Shown: piece by piece, positions 8,799-17,583 of the stretch
Layout: each line of letters begins with the position of its first letter
Position numbering within the stretch: position 1 is the first letter of the stretch
Assembly: GCF_009664975.1 (NCBI RefSeq)
Contig: NZ_WJXB01000003.1
Location: 124,001-188,000 of the forward strand
Length of the DNA stretch: 64,000 bases
Reading direction: 5' to 3'
DNA from: Paenibacillus monticola
GTDB taxonomy: Bacteria; Bacillota; Bacilli; Paenibacillales; Paenibacillaceae
Program-made: the position numbers and the translations under genes
Notes under the pieces: generated by a model
What the model was told of the DNA's origin: nothing
Databases searched by the model: none
What the model saw: the letters and a program-made list of their open reading frames with translations, nothing else

Positions 8799-9425
8799 AT
8801 GAAATATGAATGGAAGAAACAAGACAAGGTTATTTATCAGCCCAAAAGCAAACCGGAAACCATCACTATTCCCAGTTTCAACTACTTTATGCTGAAAGGC
8901 AAGGGCAATCCGAACAACGAAGCATTTTCTGAAGCCGTAGGTGTTCTCTATTCTCTTTCCTATGCTATTAAAATGCTGCCCAAAAAAGGTCCAGCACCGG
9001 AAGGATATTATGATTACACTATCTTTCCGCTGGAAGGGGTCTGGGATCTGAGCGAAAAAGGCCGAATGAAATCATCTCTCGATAAAGACGAGCTGGTATA
9101 CACCGTGATGATCAGACAGCCGGATTTTGTCACAACGAGTCTGGCTGCCGAAATATTAGAAAGACAACAGTCTCTTAAACCGCTGCCCCAAATGGAAAAA
9201 GCCATCTTCGGCAGTGTCGAAGATGGCCTTAGTGTTCAAATGCTCCATAACGGTCCTTTTGAAGCTGAACCGCAAAGCTTCGCCCTAATGGAGCAATATT
9301 GCCAGGAGAACGGCCTGTTACGAATGTCCCATACACACAGAGAAATTTACCTCTCAGACGTCCGCCGCAGCCAACCGGATAAGCTTAGAACTGTCTTGCG
9401 TTTCCCGGTGTCCGTGTCAGATTAA
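8799..9425 (+). CDS. GyrI-like small-molecule-binding domain protein
   Basis: This 208-residue protein (MKYEWKKQDKVIYQPKSK) has the stand-alone GyrI-like fold seen in many Firmicutes (MLKGKGNPNNEAFSEAVGVLYSLSYAIKM; later a HTHREIYLSD motif). Members bind small hydrophobic ligands and a few hydrolyse xenobiotics. No DNA-binding domain is present. AAAGGAGTG lies about 8 nt before the ATG. Its TAA overlaps the stop of the convergent MFS gene, so no terminator separates the two transcripts. Confidence 0.85.
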   Translation: MKYEWKKQDKVIYQPKSKPETITIPSFNYFMLKGKGNPNNEAFSEAVGVLYSLSYAIKMLPKKGPAPEGYYDYTIFPLEGVWDLSEKGRMKSSLDKDELVYTVMIRQPDFVTTSLAAEILERQQSLKPLPQMEKAIFGSVEDGLSVQMLHNGPFEAEPQSFALMEQYCQENGLLRMSHTHREIYLSDVRRSQPDKLRTVLRFPVSVSD

Positions 9426-10960
9426 TGCTGTTCTGAAGGTAGGGTCTTTCCTTCTGCCGAGGCATCCATTTTTTGACGGCCCATGAAAAAGGAAGCCAGC
9501 AACGCCAGCCCGGCCGGAATAACCGCCCAAGCAAAGGTGTTGACAATGGAGGAGGAAAGCCCTTCCGTAATCTTCGCCAGAATATCCGGTGGAATTAAAG
9601 CTCTTGTCTCCGGTGACAGTAGGGAATGAGGATCTTTGAAATCCATTGCTCCCCCTGCTGCGCCAGTTCCGCTTGCCGAGAACTGTTTGGCAAGCGATGC
9701 CGCAAAATAATGGCTTTGAATAATTCCAAACGAAGTAATTCCGATCGTCATCCCCATCGAACGGAGGAAGTTCAACGTTGCACTTGCCGAGCCGCGCTGC
9801 TGTGCAGTTAAGCCATGAATGGCGGCTGTGCTAAGCACAGAGAATGAAGCTCCGACTCCTAGCCCGATTAAGATCATGTATGAGGTTACCAACAGGCGTG
9901 AAGCGTCCGGGGTGAGCGTGGCTACAAGTGCTGTTCCTAGTACCAGCAGAGCAAGTGTAGGAATCATCAAGCTGCGGTAACTAATCTTCGCCATCAGGAA
10001 ACCACCGGTAGAAGCCGTAATCACCGAACCCACCATCATCGGCAGCAGTACCAGCCCCGAATTGGTAGCCGTTCCTCCCAGTACGCCCTGAATAAAGATC
10101 GGGATGTATACTGAAGCTGCAATAAAGGCCGCCCCACTAAATAACGCACAGAGAATACTGAAAGCATACAGCCGTTCTTTGAACAAGGTAAAGGAAATAA
10201 TAGGCTCTTTCACTTTTGTCTCCACATAAAGGAATAGAAGTGCGAGGACAACAAAGGCTGCAAATAGGCCGAGTATCATTGAGGAATCCCAAGCATACTG
10301 CTTCCCGCCAAGCTCCAGCGCGAACATCAGCGAGATTACAGCTCCCAGCAGTGAACCGGCACCGAGCCAATCTATCGGCTGCTTGGAATGCTCCACAGAT
10401 TCCTTATAGAAGAACACTACCATCGCAAAAGCCACTACTCCCAGCGGCAGGTTAATATAGAACACCCACTGCCAAGCAATATGATCCGTGATATAAGCTC
10501 CGAGCAGCGGGCCAAAAATACTCGACAAACCGAATACCGCACCGAAGGCTCCGCCTAGCTTGCCGCGTGACTCTAAAGGTACAGCATCATACATAATGGC
10601 AAAAGCAATAGGTACCAACGCTCCGCCCCCGATTCCCTGAAGCGCCCGGAATGCAGCCAACTGAGTAATCGTATCTGCTGTTCCGCAGAGTGCGGAACCC
10701 GCCATAAACACTACGATCCCGAATACAAAAAACTTTTTGCGGCCATACATATCCGAAAGCTTACCGAATATCGGCATACCCGCCATCTCGGCCACGAGAT
10801 AAGCTGAAGTAACCCAGACGAACTTATCCATGCCGCCAAGCTCCCCAACAATATTGCCCATAGCGGTGGCCACAATCGTACTGTCCATGGAGGCCATTAG
10901 TATGCCCAGCAGCAGACCTGCAATAACGATGCCCAAATTGGGCGATTTAGCTGAACTCAA
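9422..10960 (-). CDS. MFS drug:proton antiporter, DHA2 (EmrB/QacA) family, 14 TM segments
   Basis: This protein of about 512 residues has the DHA2 pattern: LLLGILMASMDSTIVATAMGNI in helix 1, then GKLSDMYGRKKFFVFGI (motif A) and ALQGIGGGALVPIAF. It is an inner-membrane exporter, probably of lipophilic toxins. TTG at 10960 is chosen because AAGGAG lies 8 nt upstream; an ATG nine codons earlier has no ribosome binding site. It is downstream of and co-directional with a YhbD-type regulator and a truncated bactofilin-like gene, with a 61-bp gap, so it may belong to that operon. Confidence 0.9.
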   Translation of the reverse strand: MSSAKSPNLGIVIAGLLLGILMASMDSTIVATAMGNIVGELGGMDKFVWVTSAYLVAEMAGMPIFGKLSDMYGRKKFFVFGIVVFMAGSALCGTADTITQLAAFRALQGIGGGALVPIAFAIMYDAVPLESRGKLGGAFGAVFGLSSIFGPLLGAYITDHIAWQWVFYINLPLGVVAFAMVVFFYKESVEHSKQPIDWLGAGSLLGAVISLMFALELGGKQYAWDSSMILGLFAAFVVLALLFLYVETKVKEPIISFTLFKERLYAFSILCALFSGAAFIAASVYIPIFIQGVLGGTATNSGLVLLPMMVGSVITASTGGFLMAKISYRSLMIPTLALLVLGTALVATLTPDASRLLVTSYMILIGLGVGASFSVLSTAAIHGLTAQQRGSASATLNFLRSMGMTIGITSFGIIQSHYFAASLAKQFSASGTGAAGGAMDFKDPHSLLSPETRALIPPDILAKITEGLSSSIVNTFAWAVIPAGLALLASFFMGRQKMDASAEGKTLPSEQH

Positions 10961-11021
10961 GTACTCCACTCCTTTTTTTGCAATCATCTATTCATCTATA
11001 ATTACAGTTTCACTTGACGCT

Positions 11022-11273
11022 TCACATTTGCATACTTATGAAGCTCCAGCGAACTGCTGTATTCCATCCCTTCACATTCATCGTACCGTTGCATTCCATT
11101 TCCGCTGCCGTCAGATCACTTCTCAGACGAATATGTCCGTTTCCCTTAAATATTCTAGCCACAAGCGGTCCGATTACCTTACCTACAGCATCAATACTAA
11201 CACTATCACAGCTGCCGCCGGCTCCATCACTGACTCCGCTTATAATTAAATCAGGAAGCTGAACTTGTTCCAT
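11022..11273 (-). pseudogene. Truncated bactofilin-like (YhbE type) gene
   Basis: The ORF encodes 83 residues starting LPDLIISGVSDGAGG, with ECNGTMNVKG, the short beta-repeat style of polymer-forming bactofilins. Bacillus YhbE/YhbF are roughly 200 residues or more, so this one lacks most of the fold. A good GGGAGG site precedes the ATG. After MNVKG the frame runs into an unrelated-looking tail (WNTAVRWSFISMQM). A +1 shift instead gives YSSSLELHKYANVKRQVKL before a stop near 10990. Either frame ends early, so a deletion that joined the remnant to the MFS region is likely. Its position after a YhbD-type gene supports the family call. Confidence 0.55.
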
Positions 11274-11297
11274 AATCCTTCCCTCCCCATTATATTT

Positions 11298-11939
11298 TTA
11301 AATAAGCTTGTAAGTAAGCTTGCCTTTTAATTGTTCCCTCAAATCACCCAGCGAGAGTCTACTGATCAGCCGAACTCCCTCATCGAAGATCAATTCAGCT
11401 GGCGCCGAGGCCAGAATAAAGGAGGTAATGCCCATTTTCCGGACAAAAAAGAGTTCCCAGCCCTTCCCCTCAAAGCTTGCCGCCTTCTCACTCAGGGTGC
11501 GAAAGAGCAGCTCCGCTTCGGTCAAATTCAAGTCTCCTGTACTTAGCAGACGATCAACGGCAACGAAATGAATGATCTGATCGTACGTATATTCTTGTTC
11601 AGAGGAGTGCCCCCCACCAAACTTGTTCATCGTGGTTAACGAAACAATGTTGCGTTCAATCAGTTCTTTTGCAGCTATTGTCACTTTGTCATAGGCTGAG
11701 CTGTCCGACAACTTATTTGCCAGCTCATCTAATGAGAGATCATCTTTCATATTTACGATGTTGTGAATCCGGGCCAGGATCCTTTCTTTAGGAAAAAAGG
11801 TTTCTTGACCGGTAAACGTAGATTTGCGGATGAACCATTCCTCCGGGATCAACTGTTTCCGCTTCCAGCGGTACAATTGTCCATACGAAATTCCCGTTAA
11901 ATCGAGCAGATCCTTCTTCGAGATCAAATCTTCTTCCAT
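11298..11939 (-). CDS. YhbD-type (DUF4004) MerR-like helix-turn-helix protein
   Basis: This 213-residue protein has an N-terminal winged HTH (LISKKDLLDLTGISYGQLYRWKRKQLIPEEWFIRKSTFTG). The FFPKERILARIHNI segment is typical of DUF4004 proteins such as B. subtilis YhbD. ATG at 11939 has AAGGAG eight bases upstream; the in-frame GTG at 11948 overlaps that site. In Bacillus, yhbD precedes bactofilin genes yhbE and yhbF, and the same order survives here with a truncated bactofilin. A promoter with a palindrome in its spacer lies directly upstream, as expected for MerR-like autoregulation. Confidence 0.8.
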   Translation of the reverse strand: MEEDLISKKDLLDLTGISYGQLYRWKRKQLIPEEWFIRKSTFTGQETFFPKERILARIHNIVNMKDDLSLDELANKLSDSSAYDKVTIAAKELIERNIVSLTTMNKFGGGHSSEQEYTYDQIIHFVAVDRLLSTGDLNLTEAELLFRTLSEKAASFEGKGWELFFVRKMGITSFILASAPAELIFDEGVRLISRLSLGDLREQLKGKLTYKLI

Positions 11940-11959
11940 GCTGATCACTCCTTGCGATC

Positions 11960-11988
11960 ATCGTAACATAACACTGTTACGTTGTAAA
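11960..11988 (-). promoter_or_regulatory. Promoter with palindrome in spacer, for the YhbD-type gene
   Basis: On the minus strand, TTTACA (11983-11988), a 17-bp spacer and TACGAT (11960-11965) form a promoter just before the ribosome binding site. The inverted repeat CGTAAC/GTTACG (11962-11967, 11976-11981) overlaps the spacer and the -10. MerR-type regulators usually bind between -35 and -10, so this fits self-control by the downstream protein (inference). Confidence 0.5.
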
Positions 11989-12057
11989 TATGCAGGAATA
12001 TAGCTATTCTCTGACCCTGTTGTACATGTTGAAGCACTCCACTTCCGATTCTAACCT

Positions 12058-12106
12058 ATATAAAAAGAGCGGACCTCCGTCCACAGGACGATTTCCACTC
12101 TTTTAC
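12058..12106 (-). terminator. Terminator of the GH2 gene
   Basis: On the minus strand, AAAGAGTGGAAATCGTC pairs imperfectly with a downstream GGTCCGCTCTTTTTATA. This gives a stem and T-run about 10 bp after the GH2 stop. Confidence 0.5.
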
Positions 12107-12111
12107 CTTAA

Positions 12112-13800
12112 CTATTCTGTTTGCTTGTAATATTGCTGCACAACCGCATAAGCCAACTTTGGTCTGCGATATCGGTCCACAATGCCTTTGCTGTTCTGCG
12201 TTCCAGCCCGCGCCAACAGCCAGCCAAGCCCTTCTGTTACCCGGCAATCGCAGAATTGCCAGATGAACATCCCGGACAAGAACGGAAGTGAGATGTAGGC
12301 CTTCAGATTCTGTTCCAGAATATCGCCCTGCCGCTCCTCTGTTCCCTTGACCCGACTGGGATCGCGATACCCGTAATATCCATCCGCGCCGAATTCGCTC
12401 ATAATCATCGGCTTGCCCAATCCTCCTGCAGCATCCGCCCAACCTCGCGCCTGGATGCATAGCTCCCGAGGATCTTCGTCATCATACCATTGCGGATAGA
12501 GATTAAACGATACGATGTCCACCAGATCGAAGCACAGCTCCCTATCCCGCTGATGTGAGGCAAAGCTAAGTGGCCGGGAAGCATCCATGTCGCGGATCTG
12601 CGACAGCTGCGTACGATACATTTCTTTGCCTTCCGGCAAATCACTGGCGCATTCATTCAGAATCGCCCAAATAATAATACCTGGATGATTATAATGAGAC
12701 TCTACCATCTCGCGGTTGCAGTCCGCACATTGCTTGGCGAATAAAGGGTGCCGCATCTGCTCGATGCTAAGGCCACGGGCATGATTCTCCTCCCAGACAT
12801 AAACCCCTCTCTCGTCGCACAGATCCAGAAACCGCTCATCATTCGGATAATGGCTTGTCCGTACCGCATTCGCACCCATATCAAGCATCAACTCCAGATC
12901 CTGAACCATCAGTTGATAAGGAATTGCCGCCCCGACAAGCGGATGATCCTCATGGCGGTTGAAGCCTTTGAATACGATGTCTTCCCCGTTGATTTGAATG
13001 GCGCCATGCTCTGTAGTCACCCTGCGGAACCCAACACGTTCAATCAGATCATCCAAAGGTTCAACCTGCCCCTCCGACAGGAGCTGTAGCTCCAGCAGAT
13101 ACAATTGTGGATGTTTTCCAGACCAAGGGAGAACTGCCGTGAACTTATGATTGAGGGTGAGCACCCCGGTTGCCCTTGGTTGTACTACAAGACTACCAAG
13201 TGCAAAGGAGCTATTACCAAGCTTCCCATGAACGTGAAGAACGGCCTCACTCTCCCCGACATTTCTCACATAGGCTTTTATATCAGCACTCCAAATCCCC
13301 TTAGAGAAGTGAGGTGTGAATTCGATACGCTCAATAAAGGTATCTGGAATAAATTCAATGGCAACCGGACGGATAATTCCGCCATAAGTATAATAATCAT
13401 TCGGAACATGCAGTGCCGAGGCTTCACTAAAAGTATTATCTACGATAACCGCAAGCTCATGTTCACCGGGCTTTACGTTGCGGACGATAAGCTCAAACGG
13501 GGTGTAGGCATTATAATGCTCACCAATTCTGACTCCATTCAGAAATACTATACCCGTATGGCTAATCCCTTTGAAAAGCAAACGGAGAGCACCCTGTTTC
13601 TCCACCGTAATCCTGGTGCGGTAAGCACCCTTTCCACGGTAGGTTGAGAACGCCGGATGTATTTCCCAACAGCCCGGAACAGGCAGACGATAACCATAAT
13701 GGACAGGCAGTCTTTCTGCACTTTCTAGCGGTTGGAAATCCCAATCTCCTTCAAGCTCACGTACTAGTCGAATCTTATTGCTTGGAAATAGCCGCAGCAT
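12112..13800 (-). CDS. Glycoside hydrolase family 2 enzyme, beta-glucuronidase-like
   Basis: This 562-residue GH2 enzyme has an N-terminal sugar-binding jelly roll (PVPGCWEIHPAFSTYRGKGAYRT), an Ig-like domain (about 150-265) and a catalytic barrel. The acid/base is E383 in ILNECASD and the nucleophile E469 in MSEFGADGYYG. GFNRHEDHPLVG and TSHYPNDERFLDLCDE follow the beta-glucuronidase rather than the LacZ pattern. ATG at 13800 is chosen because GGAGG lies 8 nt upstream; the longer frame adds 13 residues without a site. No signal peptide is seen, so it acts in the cytoplasm. It would release glucuronic acid from oligosaccharides, which fits the sugar-acid genes at 6.8-8.7 kb (inference). Confidence 0.85.
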   Translation of the reverse strand: MLRLFPSNKIRLVRELEGDWDFQPLESAERLPVHYGYRLPVPGCWEIHPAFSTYRGKGAYRTRITVEKQGALRLLFKGISHTGIVFLNGVRIGEHYNAYTPFELIVRNVKPGEHELAVIVDNTFSEASALHVPNDYYTYGGIIRPVAIEFIPDTFIERIEFTPHFSKGIWSADIKAYVRNVGESEAVLHVHGKLGNSSFALGSLVVQPRATGVLTLNHKFTAVLPWSGKHPQLYLLELQLLSEGQVEPLDDLIERVGFRRVTTEHGAIQINGEDIVFKGFNRHEDHPLVGAAIPYQLMVQDLELMLDMGANAVRTSHYPNDERFLDLCDERGVYVWEENHARGLSIEQMRHPLFAKQCADCNREMVESHYNHPGIIIWAILNECASDLPEGKEMYRTQLSQIRDMDASRPLSFASHQRDRELCFDLVDIVSFNLYPQWYDDEDPRELCIQARGWADAAGGLGKPMIMSEFGADGYYGYRDPSRVKGTEERQGDILEQNLKAYISLPFLSGMFIWQFCDCRVTEGLGWLLARAGTQNSKGIVDRYRRPKLAYAVVQQYYKQTE

Positions 13801-13963
13801 AGCAAAGACCTCCAGGAGTTTATTAATAGATCTGTTCACAAGTGTACTCCTACTCCGAACTAATGCAACCAGAGCAAGAGATATGAAAATGACCGAAAGA
13901 GGCTCACTGCTCTTCCGGTCATCATCTATTCACATCCTGTTATGTCCGATCGATCAGACTTGC

Positions 13964-15805
13964 TTACTGGACGTACGTATAATGTGGAGAATCATACTGT
14001 GGTCCCGATTTCTCGTAGGTGAACCAGTATTCAATGCTGCTGCCAGTGCTAAGTCCGCTGACCGTCTGCCGCCAGGTTCCCGAGCTGTTGGTCATTCGAT
14101 AATTAAGCTGCGCCCCGCCATTCACCTTATAATGAACATCCACATATAAGGCAGCTGTAACCGGTGTAATATAAATACTGGCCTCAGCTGAAGACAGTTT
14201 CGTTACTCCTGCAGTAAAGTCGGCTGTAACATGATCTCCACTTCCTCCGCTAGAGGCATTGGTTGTAACTGTAACGGCTGTGCTTGCTGCAGACAGATTG
14301 CCTGCCGCGTCTGCCGCCTTCACAGTAAAGGTATAGGCTGTTGCTGCCGTCAATCCACTTACGGTAGCTGTTGTTCCTGTTACGGAAGCTGCTGGAGAGG
14401 CACCGTTATACACCGTGTAGCTGGTAACTCCGGTATTGTCAGTGGAGGGCGACCAGCTTAAGCTGACAGTTGTATCCGTCTTGCTTGTTACCGCAAGACC
14501 TGCAGGTGCGCTTGGCGCTGTCGTATCCCCTGGATTGCTCCCGCCGGTCAAATATTGTCCGGTGAATGGATTGAACCGGTGTAGTGACAGAATCAACCAG
14601 CCGGTGCTGGACACGCAATTTTGCTGAGCCATCACCCAATAGCTGTTGCTGGTCCCCTTCAGCGAATAAGGGATACCGCCTAGTGACGCTCCGCTCGTGC
14701 CCTGCTTTTTAATAATCTCAGTATTGATTGCATCCGCTTTGGCAACATTGCCCTGCATATAGTAAGCGAGCGACATAAAGGCGGTTCCCTCCAACCATAC
14801 ATCTGCACCCGTATTGCCAATCTGGTTGCCGTTATCGTCGTAGGCTGGAAGAACCTCATCCGTCCAGTCGAAGTCATATCCGCTCAGTGTATTTCCGGCA
14901 TCATTATACGTCAAGGTCTGCTTGTAACGCGGGTTCGCCAGAGTACCTGGGCTGCCAGCAGCATTTTCGACATAGGCCAGACTTGCTCCATAATTATGTG
15001 TTCCTGTGGAACCCAGGGCCAGTACTCCCCAAGGATTCACATCAAGTGGAATTTTGGGATCAATAAGATTGGTATCATTCTTCCAGCCGCCCTTGAAGCG
15101 TTTGGCTGTGTCGTCCCATACGTAATTGTCAAGGAAGCTTTTGACACCTGTAGCTGCACTATTGTAGGCTGTCGCCTTAGTAGAATCTACCGAAGCGTAA
15201 TATTGCAGTACGCGGTAAATGTCGATATTATGCTCCGTGGAGCTCCATGGCTCGTCCGAGTTGCTCCATGCGCTCCAGCCTCCGGCGATGCCGCCGTTCG
15301 CCTTCTTGTACTGCAAACTCCAATCCAAAGCCTTCAGTGCCATCGGACGGTATCGTGTATCATTATATTGCTTCTCATAGGCCATAGCGGCCATCGCCAT
15401 CCAGGCCACCGGCCCGACATGCTCACGAATTTCCTCACCATATCCGTTGTTATACCAATATGAATTCAGCCAGTATCCGGATGGGTCCTGTATGTCCCGC
15501 ATTTTGTTCAAGACTTTCTCAGCGCGGGTCCGTTCTCCTTTAACAATAAACGCAATGGCAGCGACTGCTTGGTCATAGGTGTAGACAATCTGCTTGGGAT
15601 TGTTTGGACCCCAGAAATCCTCAAAGCTGTCCACCAATCCGTCAAAAGCATAACCGGCGGTCGCATCCTGCTGGGCTTCCAGCCAGGTCAATGCACGATT
15701 GGAAGCATCGCTTGCCGCGTCTGCATTCGCAAGCCCTGAGACGGGCAAAGCCACCCCCAACACTAGCAGAATAGACATTAAGATCTGAAACAGCTTCCTT
15801 TTCAT
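13964..15805 (-). CDS. Secreted alpha/alpha-barrel glycosidase-like protein with FN3 and CBM56
   Basis: This 613-residue secreted protein has a signal peptide ending near LANADA (residue 30). A helical repeat domain (about 33-425; NRALTWLEAQQ, VYTYDQAVAAIAFI, EHNIDIYRVLQYYA, DVWLEGTAFMSLAYY) looks like an (alpha/alpha)6-barrel glycosidase. A fibronectin III domain (428-522) and a C-terminal CBM56-like beta-1,3-glucan-binding module (about 523-613) follow. The catalytic family cannot be assigned by eye. GAGGAGG lies 7 nt before the ATG. A cre-like site lies upstream. The CBM suggests beta-1,3-glucan such as fungal wall or callose as the target (inference). Confidence 0.78.
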   Translation of the reverse strand: MKRKLFQILMSILLVLGVALPVSGLANADAASDASNRALTWLEAQQDATAGYAFDGLVDSFEDFWGPNNPKQIVYTYDQAVAAIAFIVKGERTRAEKVLNKMRDIQDPSGYWLNSYWYNNGYGEEIREHVGPVAWMAMAAMAYEKQYNDTRYRPMALKALDWSLQYKKANGGIAGGWSAWSNSDEPWSSTEHNIDIYRVLQYYASVDSTKATAYNSAATGVKSFLDNYVWDDTAKRFKGGWKNDTNLIDPKIPLDVNPWGVLALGSTGTHNYGASLAYVENAAGSPGTLANPRYKQTLTYNDAGNTLSGYDFDWTDEVLPAYDDNGNQIGNTGADVWLEGTAFMSLAYYMQGNVAKADAINTEIIKKQGTSGASLGGIPYSLKGTSNSYWVMAQQNCVSSTGWLILSLHRFNPFTGQYLTGGSNPGDTTAPSAPAGLAVTSKTDTTVSLSWSPSTDNTGVTSYTVYNGASPAASVTGTTATVSGLTAATAYTFTVKAADAAGNLSAASTAVTVTTNASSGGSGDHVTADFTAGVTKLSSAEASIYITPVTAALYVDVHYKVNGGAQLNYRMTNSSGTWRQTVSGLSTGSSIEYWFTYEKSGPQYDSPHYTYVQ

Positions 15806-15866
15806 ACCCTTTCCTCCTCATAAAATGATGGACGTTTGAGATGAGTTTCCAGCTTAGATCTCTTAA

Positions 15867-15880
15867 CTAAAGCGTTTTCA
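15867..15880 (-). promoter_or_regulatory. Weak cre-like site upstream of the secreted glycosidase
   Basis: The minus strand reads TGAAAACGCTTTAG, matching 12 of 14 cre positions with a changed final CA. It is 62-75 bp upstream of the ATG at 15805. Glucose repression of a secreted polysaccharide hydrolase would make sense, but the match is imperfect. Confidence 0.35.
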
Positions 15881-16074
15881 TAACGCATCGGTTAGACTTT
15901 TTCTACCTTTTACCATGGTAAGTACCCTCATTTTCAGCTCTTTAGATACGGTCGTCAATCCATTTTTAACATATTTAAACTAAATAAGTCGAAATGCCCA
16001 TTTTTTCAAATGCAGAAACTCAACGAAAGACCCTCTATATAATTATAATTACGCTCTTGCGCAAGCTTGTTCAT

Positions 16075-16112
16075 TAAAATAGGAAGCCTTATCCCTACGG
16101 AATAAAGCTCCC
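16075..16112 (-). terminator. Terminator of the TerD-vWA gene
   Basis: On the minus strand, GGAGCTTTATTCC and GGGATAAGGCTTCC pair around GTA with few mismatches and are followed by TATTTT. It lies 14 bp after the stop at 16126. Confidence 0.7.
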
Positions 16113-16125
16113 CTTAATTCATGTT

Positions 16126-17481
16126 TTATGAACCTACAATTCCTTTAGCTTTGGCTTCCCGCAGCCATTTCGGATATTCATCGAATAACCGGTCATACAA
16201 GTCCTCGTCGCTAACCTGATCAAGATCATCCAGTGCAAAGAAATCCGCATTATCCAGATAACGTCCCTGCAGATCATCCAACTCCCGCAAGACACCGTAA
16301 TCCGCATTGCCGAGTCCGACAAATTGCCAAAATATATTTGCTTTTGAGCTTTTGATCAGGAGTTTGGAGATCTTTGGCGTTTCATAGATGCCACCATCAC
16401 TGAAGAAGACAATATACGTAGGCAGGTTGCTTGGAGCTTCCTTCGTATATTTTTTGATCACGTCCTCCATCACTACAGGTTCATTGTTTCCGATTCCTAG
16501 CCCACCGAACATGCGCGGTGCCGGATAGGTTCGTTTCACGTAATCCTCATACCCATGCTCGTCCACACTTGCCATCCGCTTGGCTTTAGTAGCGAAGAAC
16601 CAGACATCCAGCAATCCGTCATCGTCCATACTCGCCGCTACTGCCAGCACACGTTCGAACGCACGCTGTACCACACCATTCTGGTAGAGCGATGTCATAG
16701 AGCCTGAAGCATCAAAAACAACCGCCACCCGCGCCTTCTCCTGCTCTATATTTTTCTTGCGCAGTGAAATGCCTACCTTCTCCTTGAGCAGATCCATTTT
16801 GGTCAAATTAAGCTTGAGGGGAGCAATCTCTGGAACCGGTACAGTAGGAGCTTCTTGGACTGCCGCCTTCGCGGCGGCAACCTCTAAGCGTGAATCGCTC
16901 AGAGAAGCAACTGCCTCTTTGGCTGCAGGCGCAGTACTATTCTCCGCATCTTCCTCTCCCTCGACTTCGACGCCATGAGCTTCAGCGAGCGGTTTTAGAC
17001 CGCCATGGAAACCTCTGCCGACAGCTCTCAGCTTAAAACCTGCGCCATGACGGTATAGTTCGGCCAGTACAAGTGAGGTTTCCGCATTGCCTTCTGTAAT
17101 CTCGTATACGATCTCCGAGTTTGCTGTGATCGCACGAATTCGACAACCGCTGACCTCGGCGAATGTGCCAGGTCCATCCAGAGTAACAGCGAACACACAT
17201 TTATCAATCGGTGATGATTGCAAGGCTTGCAGATTTATAACAAACTCACCGCTATGCTTGTCCTCGGACACATATTGCACAATCCGTCTAGGGTCAGCGG
17301 GCTGATTATAGAAAATAAAAAAGTCGTCAGAAGCCACTTTCCCATCTGCTCCCACCATAAAACAACTGAGATCCAGTACTGCCGGGGAACTGTCACAAGA
17401 GATCATAATCCTGACGGTGGTTGATATCTCATCCAGCTTGGCATTGGAGCCACTGATCAGATTGACTGTAGTTATATCCAT
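16126..17481 (-). CDS. TerD-vWA (TerF-like) stress protein
   Basis: This 451-residue two-domain protein has an N-terminal TerD domain (1-165, with DLSCFMVGADGKV, DDFFIFYNQ and SLVLAELYRHGAGFKLRAVGRGFHGGL). A variable acidic/Ala-rich linker (170-220) follows, then a von Willebrand A domain with the MIDAS motif DASGSM (257-262) and FSDGGIYETP. TerF-type proteins accompany tellurite/phage-resistance ter operons, but no other ter gene is nearby, so this is an orphan. AAGGAGAG lies 7 nt before the ATG. The gene appears monocistronic, with terminators on both sides. The role is probably stress or metal-related, and unproven. Confidence 0.85.
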   Translation of the reverse strand: MDITTVNLISGSNAKLDEISTTVRIMISCDSSPAVLDLSCFMVGADGKVASDDFFIFYNQPADPRRIVQYVSEDKHSGEFVINLQALQSSPIDKCVFAVTLDGPGTFAEVSGCRIRAITANSEIVYEITEGNAETSLVLAELYRHGAGFKLRAVGRGFHGGLKPLAEAHGVEVEGEEDAENSTAPAAKEAVASLSDSRLEVAAAKAAVQEAPTVPVPEIAPLKLNLTKMDLLKEKVGISLRKKNIEQEKARVAVVFDASGSMTSLYQNGVVQRAFERVLAVAASMDDDGLLDVWFFATKAKRMASVDEHGYEDYVKRTYPAPRMFGGLGIGNNEPVVMEDVIKKYTKEAPSNLPTYIVFFSDGGIYETPKISKLLIKSSKANIFWQFVGLGNADYGVLRELDDLQGRYLDNADFFALDDLDQVSDEDLYDRLFDEYPKWLREAKAKGIVGS

Positions 17482-17502
17482 ACGTTCACTCTCCTTCTCT
17501 CA

Positions 17503-17547
17503 ATAAAAAAGAGCAGACACTCCTGATATAAGGATTCGTCTGCTCCT
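17503..17547 (-). terminator. Terminator of the L25/ctc gene
   Basis: On the minus strand, GAGCAGACGAATCCT pairs with AGGAGTGTCTGCTC around TATATC, followed by TTTTTT. It lies about 40 bp after the rplY stop and just upstream of the TerD-vWA gene. Confidence 0.85.
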
Positions 17548-17583
17548 GTTTATTTACTTATCTGCAGGGTAGGTTGTGCGACC

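Larger units (their letters stand above)
15806..16125. other. 320-bp intergenic region: cre-like site and terminator, no ORF
   Basis: This gap separates the secreted glycosidase gene from the end of the TerD-vWA gene. It holds the cre-like site at 15867-15880 and the terminator at 16075-16112. No open frame with a ribosome binding site is visible. The AT-rich middle presumably carries the glycosidase promoter, but no clear -35/-10 pair could be fixed. Confidence 0.6.
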
